Source: Saccharicrinis sp963665705 (lineage in GTDB: Bacteria > Bacteroidota > Bacteroidia > Bacteroidales > Marinilabiliaceae). Taken from it: a stretch of 64,000 bases of DNA. The translations under genes were made by a program, and so were the position numbers. The notes under the pieces were generated by a model that worked only from the letters and a program-made list of their open reading frames with translations, ran no database searches and was not told where the DNA came from. Location: NCBI GenBank assembly GCA_963665705.1, contig OY762448.1:5332001-5396000 (forward strand), given 5' to 3'. Below, one piece after another: positions 10,262 through 18,324 of the stretch. Within the stretch, counting starts at the first letter, position 1; the number at the start of each line of letters is the position of its first letter.

Positions 10262-10981
10262 TCAATCGAACTGTTCTAATTGACGCAAAACATCTGTCTT
10301 GTAACTTCTACTTATTGGAATGGTTTTGTTTTCAATTTCAAGATATTCATTGGTAAAAGAATCTATTTTATTTACTGCAACGATAAAAGATCTGTGTGTT
10401 CTAATAAAAGCATTAGCTGGCAATTTAGATTCTATATTAGATATGGTTTCCCGGGTAATAACAGATTGATTTTGAAGGTGAATCTTAACATAATCGCCAA
10501 TACTCTCTATGTAAGTAATCTCGTCAAAATTGATCCGCACCATTTTTCTATCTGATCTGACAAATATAAAATCACTCTTTTCCTGTTCAACCTCAATAAT
10601 ATCTTGCTTTTTAATCACCACATTTTCATCGAAATACTTATTCAAAGCCTGTAACAAACGATCAAAAGCAATGGGTTTCAATAAATAATCCACCGCTTTT
10701 AAATCAAAACCATCAACTGCATACTCACGATATGCTGTTGTAAAAATAACTTTTACATCATGATTAATAGTTTTGGCAAAATCCAGTCCTGATACTTCAG
10801 GCATATTAATATCAAGAAATATTAAATCAATGTTACAAGAACTCAGTTGTTTAAAAGCTTCAATGGCATTTTTACAATAGGCAATAACCTCTACATCATC
10901 AATTTTAGAAAGATGCTCTTTTAGTATATCCCGGGCTTCCGGTTCATCATCAATAACCAAACAAGAAATAACTCTACTCAT
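10262..10981 (-). CDS. LytTR family response regulator
   Basis: 239 residues: receiver domain (1-120) with acidic pocket DDEP at 11-14, phospho-acceptor D57 (LIFLDINMP) and the conserved T and K of the TTAY and LLKP motifs; then a LytTR DNA-binding domain (about 135-238) with the typical segments YIESIGDYVKIHL, RTHRSFIVAVNKI and IPISRSYK. It overlaps the upstream kinase gene by 8 bp, so the two are translationally coupled. LytTR proteins bind direct-repeat operators; the target here is unknown. It converges on the barrel gene at 7572. Confidence 0.92.
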   Translation of the reverse strand: MSRVISCLVIDDEPEARDILKEHLSKIDDVEVIAYCKNAIEAFKQLSSCNIDLIFLDINMPEVSGLDFAKTINHDVKVIFTTAYREYAVDGFDLKAVDYLLKPIAFDRLLQALNKYFDENVVIKKQDIIEVEQEKSDFIFVRSDRKMVRINFDEITYIESIGDYVKIHLQNQSVITRETISNIESKLPANAFIRTHRSFIVAVNKIDSFTNEYLEIENKTIPISRSYKTDVLRQLEQFD

Positions 10982-12044
10982 TTTTATAATTCTTCAAATT
11001 AAAAATAGTCAGGTTAACCTGATACCAATTATCCTTAAAATTTACATCCAGATTAAAGTTTTGTCCGTAATAAATAGCTAACCTCTTTTTAATATTTTCC
11101 AGACCCAATCCATGATTACCATTGTAATGATTCAGTTCTTTAATGGAGTTACCAATGCTAAAGATCAAGCTGTCATTATTCATAGAAACCTCCATTACTA
11201 TACTTAAAAATCCATTTACTAACTGCCCATGCTTAAATGCATTTTCAACAAAAGGAATAAGAAGCATAGGTGGTATTTTATGATGTTTACTAATATTAAT
11301 ATCTGGCAAGTCAACCTTTAAAGTATCTCTGAACCTCATTTTTTCCAATCCAACATATTCTTTAATATGCAATAATTCTTCCCTTAAACTCACCTCCGGT
11401 TTATTAATCTGATATAAAATATAATCGAGTAAGTTGGATAGTTTTAAAATAATATCAGGAGTGTATTGCGATTGTTTTATGGCTAAACCATAAATGGTAT
11501 TTAATGTATTAAATAAAAAATGTGGATGAATTTGACGCTTTAAATAGTGTAACTCCTGCTCTTTTATTTGAAGCTGAGTAGCCAGTATTTTATTTTGTAA
11601 TTCCTTATTCTTAGAATCCGTTTTAAAATTTTGATTTAAAATACTTACAAACGCAATGACTCCAACCACCAAATACACCAACACCAAAATAAACAAGAAG
11701 TTTTTACTCATTGGCGGCATTACAGAAACATTAAATCTCAATAAAAAAATGAGACAAGCATATATGGTTAACACAATGATGTATGAGGATATTACAAAAA
11801 GATAAAAGCTATAAAGAGCAAAAATCCTGTATTTTCGAGTCAATAAATATCGTGGAATTAAATAACGATCTACAAAATATGTCATTGCCATAGTTATAGG
11901 CAATAGACTACTTGAAAACCAAAGGTTATAAGTATTATTACTGGAATTGTAGCTAAAAAAATAGAAATAGAAAAACCATACAGCCACCCAGAAAAGCAGA
12001 TGAAAAAATATTGTTTTCATTTTTGGATAAATTGTAGCAACCAT
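10974..12044 (-). CDS. LytS/YehU-type sensor histidine kinase
   Basis: 356 residues. Four predicted transmembrane helices occupy about residues 10-140, then a short coiled coil (about 143-170) and the His_kinase domain with the phospho-acceptor in HPHFLFNTLN (H175). An HATPase segment follows with IPPMLLIPFVENAFKHG and GLGLENIKKRL boxes. There is no periplasmic sensor domain of any size, so it probably senses through the membrane helices. A start at residue 9 (12020) is also possible. It forms an overlapping pair with the response regulator downstream. Confidence 0.9.
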   Translation of the reverse strand: MVATIYPKMKTIFFHLLFWVAVWFFYFYFFSYNSSNNTYNLWFSSSLLPITMAMTYFVDRYLIPRYLLTRKYRIFALYSFYLFVISSYIIVLTIYACLIFLLRFNVSVMPPMSKNFLFILVLVYLVVGVIAFVSILNQNFKTDSKNKELQNKILATQLQIKEQELHYLKRQIHPHFLFNTLNTIYGLAIKQSQYTPDIILKLSNLLDYILYQINKPEVSLREELLHIKEYVGLEKMRFRDTLKVDLPDINISKHHKIPPMLLIPFVENAFKHGQLVNGFLSIVMEVSMNNDSLIFSIGNSIKELNHYNGNHGLGLENIKKRLAIYYGQNFNLDVNFKDNWYQVNLTIFNLKNYKNE

Positions 12045-12220
12045 TCATACAATATTACTATTTTTCTATGGCAAAAAGTAAAATTATAGACGAATTACCA
12101 TTTTATTAGGCTATATTACATAGTTGCTGTTTTTTTTTCAGCTTAGCGTTATATATGAGTCGTTTACCCAAATAACAAAGCCACTCATCGCATTAATAAA
12201 AATGATATTGAAACCTTAAA

Positions 12221-12228
12221 TATCTTTG
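12221..12228 (+). promoter_or_regulatory. Bacteroidota -7 box (TAnnTTTG)
   Basis: TATCTTTG matches the TAnnTTTG consensus exactly and lies 30 bp upstream of the ExbB-like start. No clear -33 TTTG is seen at the right distance, so the call is moderate. Confidence 0.45.
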
Positions 12229-12257
12229 GTTTACTAATCATTTAAAACAATTTAATT

Positions 12258-12644
12258 ATGTCTGCTTTACTCGACAAATTTAACGACGGAGGTCCTATTT
12301 TTTCTTATCCTATTCTTATTTTACTATTTGTGATAGTATTCTTAATTATCAAGGGTTTTATACAAAAAGGTAACATAGGTAAAACTGTAGCTTTATTAAA
12401 ATCACTTAGCTGGTTTACTTTAGCCTGGGGATTTTTAGGCAGAACCTTTGGTTTAATAGTAGCATTTGACAATGTGGCTTCAAGTGGTGAGTTAACACCT
12501 TCTTTACTTGCTGAAGGATTAAAAATGGCTATTTTGGGCCCCCTTTTTGCTATCCTGGTTTTTATAATTGCCCGTATTGGAATCTTAATTTTTATTTGGA
12601 CAACCAAAAAGGAAAATTTTAATGCCAATGGCAAAATAGAATAA
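12258..12644 (+). CDS. Small MotA/TolQ/ExbB-like inner-membrane protein
   Basis: 128 residues with three hydrophobic segments (about 17-35, 52-72 and 92-115). The pattern SWFTLAWGFLGRTFGLIVAFDNV followed by LTPSLLAEGLKMAILGPLFAILVFIIARIG follows the MotA/TolQ/ExbB proton-channel core (a G-rich first helix, then P-x-LA-x-G-hydrophobic). It lacks a large cytoplasmic loop and is shorter than ExbB (about 230), and no ExbD/TolR partner is next to it. I would therefore not call it a working energy-transducing complex. It stands as a single gene with its own promoter-like and terminator-like sites. Confidence 0.7.
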   Translation: MSALLDKFNDGGPIFSYPILILLFVIVFLIIKGFIQKGNIGKTVALLKSLSWFTLAWGFLGRTFGLIVAFDNVASSGELTPSLLAEGLKMAILGPLFAILVFIIARIGILIFIWTTKKENFNANGKIE

Positions 12645-12656
12645 CCAACTTTATTA

Positions 12657-12695
12657 TAGGTTTGACAATTAGTTTAATACAAAAAGTCAAACCTA
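12657..12695 (+). terminator. Terminator-like hairpin after the ExbB-like gene
   Basis: A perfect 10-bp inverted repeat TAGGTTTGAC/GTCAAACCTA (12657-12666 with 12686-12695) begins 12 bp after the stop codon. The following sequence is T-rich but interrupted, so termination may be weak. Confidence 0.55.
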
Positions 12696-12727
12696 ACCCC
12701 TATTTATTATTAGTTTCATCAATTTAA

Positions 12728-12792
12728 ATTGACTTTTTATCCCATTTCAGCTTATCTGCTATTGACTTTTTAGTTTCAATGTTCTAATTTTA
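12728..12792 (+). promoter_or_regulatory. Promoter region of the lipoprotein gene with a 12-bp direct repeat
   Basis: The sequence ATTGACTTTTTA occurs twice (12728-12739 and 12761-12772), 33 bp apart. The second copy supplies a TTG at 12762-12764, spaced 20 bp from TAATTTTA (12785-12792), close to the -33/-7 arrangement of Bacteroidota promoters. The first copy could be an activator site. Confidence 0.4.
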
Positions 12793-12837
12793 GTATAAAT
12801 AATTAAAAAACTACACACAAACCCAATTGAGATAAGC

Positions 12838-13359
12838 ATGAAAAGATACCTAACAACAGCCTTAAGTGCTATGCTGTTTTTTGCTTGCACTTTAACCAAC
12901 CAAAAAACCGAAAATTCTGAGTCTGCCAATCAAATGAAGTCTGAAAAACTTAATTCATCTGACTCTGATAGTACATCATTAGGACTTAAAATTACATCAG
13001 CTCTTAACAATCTGAAAAACATTGATCTTGATAATATTGATATTGTCAACCTAAATGGCATGTGGATCATCATTGAAAATGAAAAAGAAACACCTCAAAG
13101 CATTGATATTGATATCAATATTAATGATGAAGACTCAGTAATAAATATTAAAAACGAACGATTAACTGTTTTTGTTCCAACTGGTTCAAAAACATTATTT
13201 ATTCCTGAAACGGTTGATAAAACTTTTACCAATTACGAACACGCTACTTTTGTACTAGAAGGTAACAAACCTATTGATAATGCAGAGGAAAAATCAATTC
13301 AACTGGATATTATGATTAAAGACGCACAGGTTTTGGATCAGATAATAACGGTTAAATAA
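12838..13359 (+). CDS. Uncharacterised lipoprotein
   Basis: 173 residues. A lipoprotein signal peptide (MKRYLTTALSAMLFFAC, Cys17) is followed by a Ser/Asn/Lys-rich linker and an acidic, Ile/Asp-rich region (about 60-110) with no domain I know. Its 3' end overlaps the 3' end of the convergent cobD gene by 8 bp. A repeat-bearing promoter region lies in front of it. Function unknown. Confidence 0.6.
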   Translation: MKRYLTTALSAMLFFACTLTNQKTENSESANQMKSEKLNSSDSDSTSLGLKITSALNNLKNIDLDNIDIVNLNGMWIIIENEKETPQSIDIDININDEDSVINIKNERLTVFVPTGSKTLFIPETVDKTFTNYEHATFVLEGNKPIDNAEEKSIQLDIMIKDAQVLDQIITVK

Positions 13360-14380
13360 AAGAATGATACCAATCTTTTAAAGATTTAATTAAATACAAG
13401 TCCTTTTCAATACCCTGACTGGCAACACGAAAACACTTATTGCTCACCCCCCTGAAATTTGAAGCATCCCGAATTAAAAGACCATACTTTTTCATTAAAT
13501 AGTCTTTTAAATCGGATGCTTTTCCTTTTGTTATTTCTACCAGACAATAATTACATGACGAATCAATAACACGAAAACCTTCCAATTGATTTATTTCATC
13601 TTGAAGAAACTTTGAATTCTTCAACAATTCCTCAACTGGTTCTTTCTGTTGGTTAAAATGATCCAAAATAAACGCTCCGGCCTTTTGCGCTAAAACATTA
13701 ACAGCCCAAGGCATATGTAACTTTTTCAATTGCTTAATGCGATTAGCATTGGTAACGATAAAGCCCAGGCGAATACCTGGAATTGCATATAATTTAGTAA
13801 AGGATTTTATCACTATTAAATTATCAAACTCATTCACCAAATCAGAAATCGTTTGTCCTTTTGAACACAAATCAATATAGGCCTCATCCACTATAAATAT
13901 AGTTGATAAGTGACTTGCAATAAAACCTTTTAAGAAAGCGCGTGAGTAGTATTTTGAATCAGGGTTATTAGGGTTACCTATCCATACTACTTTATCTTCA
14001 ATTGAAATATCTTCAATTGAATTTTGATTAGAAACAAACTCTATTTTATGGTCATATAAGAGGCATGCATCTTCATATTCAGAAAATGATGGTGTAAAAA
14101 TGACTGACGATTGATTCTTAAACAGATGAGCAACAAGGTAAAACGCCTCCGTTGATCCATTACAAACCATAATATCCTCGTATGGAACCTGATAATATGA
14201 GGCAAACCGGGTTCTTAAATCAACACAGTTGCAATCCGGATAGTTTCTTACAGCATCAACCTGTTCCTTAAGAAAATCGATAATTTGCTGCGTGGCCGGA
14301 TTGTTAAAAACATTAGTGCTAAAATCAGCTACTACCTTATTTTTATATTGGTGAATATCATTTCCATGACCGTTTATCAT
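13352..14380 (-). CDS. cobD: Threonine-phosphate decarboxylase CobD-like PLP enzyme
   Basis: 342 residues, fold-type I aminotransferase. The N-terminal HGNDIHQYKNKVVADFSTNV is typical of CobD. PLP-contact motifs are visible: NGSTEAF (74-80), NPNNP (136-140), DEAYIDL (165-171) and the Schiff-base lysine K196 in SFTKLYAIPGIRLGF. CobD makes (R)-1-amino-2-propanol phosphate for the nucleotide loop of cobalamin. HisC is the main alternative, since the two families are close. The start overlaps the cobQ stop by 4 bp (ATGA-type coupling) behind a cobalamin riboswitch, which strongly favours CobD. Confidence 0.85.
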   Translation of the reverse strand: MINGHGNDIHQYKNKVVADFSTNVFNNPATQQIIDFLKEQVDAVRNYPDCNCVDLRTRFASYYQVPYEDIMVCNGSTEAFYLVAHLFKNQSSVIFTPSFSEYEDACLLYDHKIEFVSNQNSIEDISIEDKVVWIGNPNNPDSKYYSRAFLKGFIASHLSTIFIVDEAYIDLCSKGQTISDLVNEFDNLIVIKSFTKLYAIPGIRLGFIVTNANRIKQLKKLHMPWAVNVLAQKAGAFILDHFNQQKEPVEELLKNSKFLQDEINQLEGFRVIDSSCNYCLVEITKGKASDLKDYLMKKYGLLIRDASNFRGVSNKCFRVASQGIEKDLYLIKSLKDWYHSFI

Positions 14381-15849
14381 CCCTCTAAATCTTTATAAAT
14401 CTGATCCATATTTAGATTTTCTCTTACAAAATTAGCCAGCTTATCGTATTCCTTATTCTTAAATTCTTTATAGTTACCAATATCCAGTTTTTTATTTAAA
14501 AATGGCTCCAGCACTGATTTTAAAACAACTGCGTTATCAAATATTCCATGGATATAAGTACCCCAGGCTTTTTCACTTTTATAAAAACCATCCTTAACAC
14601 CATTTTTTAAATATGCTACAGGATTTTGCTGTGATAAAAACGAAGTTTCTCCCATATGAATTTCATAACCCTCACAAATTGCCTCTTCTTGATTCAAAAA
14701 TCTAAAAGTGCATTGTGTACTGTTTTTTTCATTTGACATTACCGTAACAACAGGAAGAATTCCTAATCCTTTTACACTATCGGCTTTACTTTCAATGTGC
14801 ATTGGATCAAAGATCTCCTCTCCCATTATCTGGTATCCACCACATATACCATAAATACATTTCCCTTCCATATGCCATTCTTTCAGATACTTTGCCAATC
14901 CTGTTTCTTCAAGATAATTCATATCCGAAATGGTGTTTTTTGATCCGGGAATAATCAAGATATCTGCCTTATTCAACTCCTGAACAGAATCTGTAAAATA
15001 CAGATTCACATCTTCAATCTCAGCAAAGCGATTAAAATCAGTAAAGTTCGACATATGGCGCAATGGCACTACTGCAACATTAACTTTTCCTGCAGATGCT
15101 GTTTTATTCATCTTTAACAAACTAACTGAATCCTCTTCCTCAATGGTAATACCTTTAAAATAAGGAATCACTCCTACAACAGGAACGCCGGTGATGTCTT
15201 CAAGTATTTTACGACCTTCAGTAAATAGATCAATATCGCCTCTGAATTTATTGATTAAAACACCCTTAATCAGTTTGCGCTCATCCTCCGGCAGTAGCTT
15301 TATTGAACCATAAACCGATGCAAAAACACCTCCCCTGTCAATGTCTGCAATCAAATAAGTACAGGCATCAACCGCTTTAGCCATTGGCATATTTACAATA
15401 TCCCTGGTACGAAGGTTTAATTCAGAAATACTTCCTGCACCCTCTAAAACAATAGGGTTATATTTTTTCTCCAATCTCTTGAAAGCCTCTAATGCTTCAT
15501 TAAACAAGTTGGATTTATTATCATTTAAAAAATACTCCTTTGCTGATTGATTACCGATTGGTTTCCCATGCAAAACAACCTGAGAGTTTTTATCTCCTGT
15601 AGGTTTTAATAGTACAGGATTCATCTCAACCTCACACTCCAAACCACATGCCTCTGCCTGAACCGCCTGTGCACGACCAATCTCTAATCCATCGGGTGTT
15701 GCATAGCTATTCAACGACATATTTTGAGCCTTAAATGGCGCAGGTTGATATCCATCTTGCAGAAATATTCGGCACAATGCTGTATTTATGATGCTTTTAC
15801 CTACATCGGAACCTGTACCGACAAACATGATTGGTTTTAATTTTTTCAT
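14377..15849 (-). CDS. cobQ: Cobyric acid synthase CobQ
   Basis: 490 residues with both expected halves. The N-terminal ATP-binding dethiobiotin-synthetase-like domain opens with MFVGTGSDVGKSIINTALCR and FKAQNMSLNSY. The C-terminal class I glutamine amidotransferase-like domain has the nucleophile C336 in GICGGYQ and H434 in YIHGIFDN. The enzyme amidates four side-chain carboxyls of adenosyl-cobyrinic acid diamide, using glutamine and ATP. Middle gene of cobO-cobQ-cobD; cobD starts inside its stop codon. Confidence 0.95.
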   Translation of the reverse strand: MKKLKPIMFVGTGSDVGKSIINTALCRIFLQDGYQPAPFKAQNMSLNSYATPDGLEIGRAQAVQAEACGLECEVEMNPVLLKPTGDKNSQVVLHGKPIGNQSAKEYFLNDNKSNLFNEALEAFKRLEKKYNPIVLEGAGSISELNLRTRDIVNMPMAKAVDACTYLIADIDRGGVFASVYGSIKLLPEDERKLIKGVLINKFRGDIDLFTEGRKILEDITGVPVVGVIPYFKGITIEEEDSVSLLKMNKTASAGKVNVAVVPLRHMSNFTDFNRFAEIEDVNLYFTDSVQELNKADILIIPGSKNTISDMNYLEETGLAKYLKEWHMEGKCIYGICGGYQIMGEEIFDPMHIESKADSVKGLGILPVVTVMSNEKNSTQCTFRFLNQEEAICEGYEIHMGETSFLSQQNPVAYLKNGVKDGFYKSEKAWGTYIHGIFDNAVVLKSVLEPFLNKKLDIGNYKEFKNKEYDKLANFVRENLNMDQIYKDLEG

Positions 15850-15926
15850 TAAAAGAGATATAATTAAACTTCAATAAAACCAAGGAATTCCTTAATCGAG
15901 AAGTTAAACGGTGTTACAATTCTGAT

Positions 15927-16448
15927 TTATTTTTCAATACCTGTTCTGGAAGGAATTTTTTGTTGAAAAGGATGTTTGTGCATCTTCATTTCAGTAACCA
16001 AATCAGCTCTTTCAATTAACCAATCCGGTGCATTTCTACCAGTAAAAACCACTTCGGTATTTTTAGCCTGATCTAAAATCGCTAAAACCTCTTCCTTTGA
16101 TATATATCCCCTGTTCATAACGTGATTAGCCTCATCCAATACAATCAGATCATACGATTTACTATGGATTAAATCCACAAATATCTGCCATCCTTCTTTA
16201 GTATCTTCAATCAGTTGTTGTTCCTCAGCTTCATTCATAGTCCAGCTGGGTTTTTCCTGATGATTATGAATGGATACCTCAGCGCCTAAGGTTTCCAAAG
16301 GTTTTACTTCTCCTGATAATTCAGATTTAAAGAACTGAAGAAAACGTACCTTAAAATTATTCCCTAAAGCTCTTACAGCCAGTCCAACGGCAGCTGTTGT
16401 TTTTCCTTTACCATCACCGGTATAAACCTGTACTAAAGCATTTTCCAT
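15927..16448 (-). CDS. cobO: Cob(I)yrinic acid a,c-diamide adenosyltransferase (CobO/BtuR)
   Basis: About 173 residues, the normal CobO length. The P-loop YTGDGKGKTTAAVGLAVRALG is near residues 9-29, VLDEANHVMNRGYI is the Walker B-like segment, and FTGRNAPDWLIERADLVTEM is the conserved C-terminal block. It adds the 5'-deoxyadenosyl group to the corrinoid cobalt. I start at 16448 (MENALVQVYTG); the alternative three codons upstream (16457) adds only MLI. It is the first gene of the riboswitch-controlled unit, 77 bp before cobQ. Confidence 0.93.
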   Translation of the reverse strand: MENALVQVYTGDGKGKTTAAVGLAVRALGNNFKVRFLQFFKSELSGEVKPLETLGAEVSIHNHQEKPSWTMNEAEEQQLIEDTKEGWQIFVDLIHSKSYDLIVLDEANHVMNRGYISKEEVLAILDQAKNTEVVFTGRNAPDWLIERADLVTEMKMHKHPFQQKIPSRTGIEK

Positions 16449-16533
16449 TATTAGCAAAATTTAATAATGAGATATCATGATGAAATGAGTTTCCCTAAAC
16501 TCTAATTCGCCTTTATCCCGAAAGCATTTAATA

Positions 16534-16725
16534 TCTGGCAGGTCTTCTGGCTCGTCTTAGTTTTGAAGCCTTCCCAATGAACAGGTTCATTAGTGGCTGT
16601 TAGTATTTCAAAACATATACAGACTTACAGCTGCGGGTACAGCTTCGGAATTTTCTGATTACTCAGAAGCACCGAATTCCCATATTAAGGTTTCCCCTGA
16701 AAGGAGAAATCCACCAAAACGAGCT
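16534..16725 (-). promoter_or_regulatory. Cobalamin (AdoCbl) riboswitch
   Basis: Read on the minus strand, the conserved elements appear in order: GGAATTCGGTG near 16670-16680; the box GAAGCTGTACCCGCAGCTGTAA; GCCACTAATGAACC; GGGAAGGC; and the 3' block GACGAGCCAGAAGACCTGCC (16536-16555). This is the B12-box architecture. It lies about 85 bp upstream of cobO. I see no strong intrinsic terminator between it and cobO (only a 6-bp hairpin at 16487-16502), so control of translation is plausible. Cobalamin binding should repress cobO-cobQ-cobD. Confidence 0.93.
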
Positions 16726-17129
16726 GCAAAAGTAATAAATAATTCAATTTGAACAGGTTGTTTTTTCCTTTGAAAAAAGGAATAAAGAAGTTTTAAACCA
16801 CCCCATCAGATACTCGTACCTCCAATCTGTCACCCCTCCTTGAAAAAGCGGGGTGTTTTGTAATGAGAAATAATTCACTTACGGGAGCAACAATAATGCG
16901 TGCTACAAATCAACTCTCCTCATTAAAAGGAGGATTACAGTGAGGGACGAACCGGAAGATAGTTTTAAATAATATTCGTTATTCAACTTATATGCTTGAG
17001 CGACTTCGATGGAGTCAATTATTTTTTGCGATGGTCTATTCAATAAATTGTGTGATGCCGATGGTTTTAAAAAATGATTAAAAACAATATTGATTCAGGT
17101 TCTTTTTTTTGTAGAAAAGCTTGTCGCAG

Positions 17130-17350
17130 GATTGCTAGAACAAATAAAAATCTCTGGAAGGTCTCTCGCAGGTCTGCAGGAAGCTTTCCACGTTCTGGAA
17201 ACCTTCTCGCAAAATTGCAGGGCCATTTCCCAAACTCTGGAAACCTTCTCGCTGAATTGCAGGAGGTTTTCCACACTCTGGAAAGCTTGTCGCAAGATTG
17301 CAGGGCGTTTTCCAGAAGTTGGGAAAATCACTTACATAATTGCAGGAGGC
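17130..17350. repeat. 41-42-bp imperfect tandem repeat array (about five units)
   Basis: The anchor CTGGAA or a close variant recurs at about 17154, 17195, 17237, 17278 and 17319, i.e. steps of 41, 42, 41 and 41 bp. Each unit also carries TCTCGCA and TTGCAGG sub-blocks and ends TTTCC(C/A). The units differ at many positions, so the array is old. Four overlapping open frames on both strands cross it, as expected from a stop-free repeat rather than a gene. Confidence 0.75.
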
Positions 17351-17765
17351 CTATGATTACTGATAATTATATTTATTTTGATAATTATAGCATTATTCAA
17401 TTCCGGATTTACTGTAAAATCAACATATTGCTTTTTCCACAGTACGGATACTCTGAGCTATGAACTTTCGGACCTTCAGTCCGAAAAGATATATCTCTAA
17501 AAAAAAGCGGGAAATGTTTTAGAGGGAAAATATTTCTCTTTCGAAGGATATATTTATACATGCTGTAATTCAATTCTCCTCCTTCCAAATTAAGGAAAGA
17601 GCAGTTGATATGATGGATTTAAGGTAATAAGGTTAGGTCTTGTATTGTTACAATGCTACTAAGGTGGGAATATATAAATAAGGTTTTCTTATCAGAATTA
17701 TATTCATGTTCTTGCTTAAAACATTAGAATATACGGGAGTACATAAACAATAAGATATATTTTAC

Positions 17766-17979
17766 CGCCCTGAAAGGGCAGATCATTTCAGCCCAATGCA
17801 AACGTAGTGTCGCGTTGGGTATTGTCAAAGTCACGACACCTCGCCCTGTAAGGGCAACTCAATATCTTTAACTGCCCTTACAGGGCGATGATTGGTATTT
17901 CGTAATATACCCTTGGCGTTGCCATGGGCTGAATTGACCTGGGCTTACAGCCCGATGCTTAATCTCTTATTATGAAAAC
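17766..17979. repeat. 214-bp palindrome-rich direct repeat, copy 1
   Basis: It starts CGCCCTGAAAGGGCAG and ends ATTATGAAAAC. It contains several small inverted repeats: CGCCCTGTAAGGGC, GCCCTTACAGGGC, the pair CCCATGGC-like/GCCATGGG, and GGGCTTACAGCCC. The second copy at 18055-18268 has the same length and differs at only a handful of positions. This resembles Bacteroidota intergenic REP-like elements. Confidence 0.8.
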
Positions 17980-18054
17980 TTTTTACCTTTTTATCCTATT
18001 TCTTTCAACCTAAAAAGTAAACATACTGTACATAATTGATAAGTTTTATCCATT

Positions 18055-18268
18055 CGCCCTGAAAGGGCAGATCATTTCAGCCCAATGCAAACGCAGTGTC
18101 GCGTTGGGTATTGTCAAAGTCACGACACCTCGCCCTGTAAGGGCAACTCAATATCTTTAACTGCCCTTACAGGGCGATGATTGATGTTTTGTAATGTACC
18201 CATGGCGATGCCATGGGCTGAATTGACCTGGGCTTACAGCCCGATGCTTAATCTCTTATTATGAAAAC
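18055..18268. repeat. 214-bp palindrome-rich direct repeat, copy 2
   Basis: Same boundaries and order of inverted repeats as copy 1, offset by exactly 289 bp. Visible differences include a C for T in the ACG(T/C)AGTG segment and several changes in the segment around 18181-18215. Confidence 0.8.
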
Positions 18269-18324
18269 CTTTTACCATTCTAACTTTCAACTTTTACACC
18301 CTTCAACCCTATTCCCTATTCCCT

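Larger units (their letters stand above)
16740..18324. other. 1.6-kb repeat-rich intergenic region between cobO and cbiB
   Basis: No convincing gene. It holds, in order: a degenerate CCACCCC...CACCCCTCCTTGAAAAAGC stretch with a second AGGAGG-type arm (16798-16945); a 41-42-bp tandem repeat (17130-17350); a small hairpin TTCGGAC/GTCCGAA (17466-17484); and two copies of a 214-bp palindrome-rich element (17766-17979, 18055-18268). Open frames across 17067-17463 lie in several frames on both strands, which points to non-coding repeats. Confidence 0.6.

Noticed and set aside
12258..12644. Complete ExbB/TolQ energy-transducing system
   Set aside because: Only a short ExbB-like core is present and no ExbD/TolR or TonB gene is adjacent.
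17130..17350. CRISPR array
   Set aside because: Units are contiguous with no unique spacers, repeats are too divergent, and no cas gene is near.
17067..17463. Four overlapping open frames on both strands as possible small proteins
   Set aside because: All cross the 41-42-bp tandem repeat; the period shifts the frame, and no frame has a signal, domain or ribosome site. Better explained as a stop-poor repeat.
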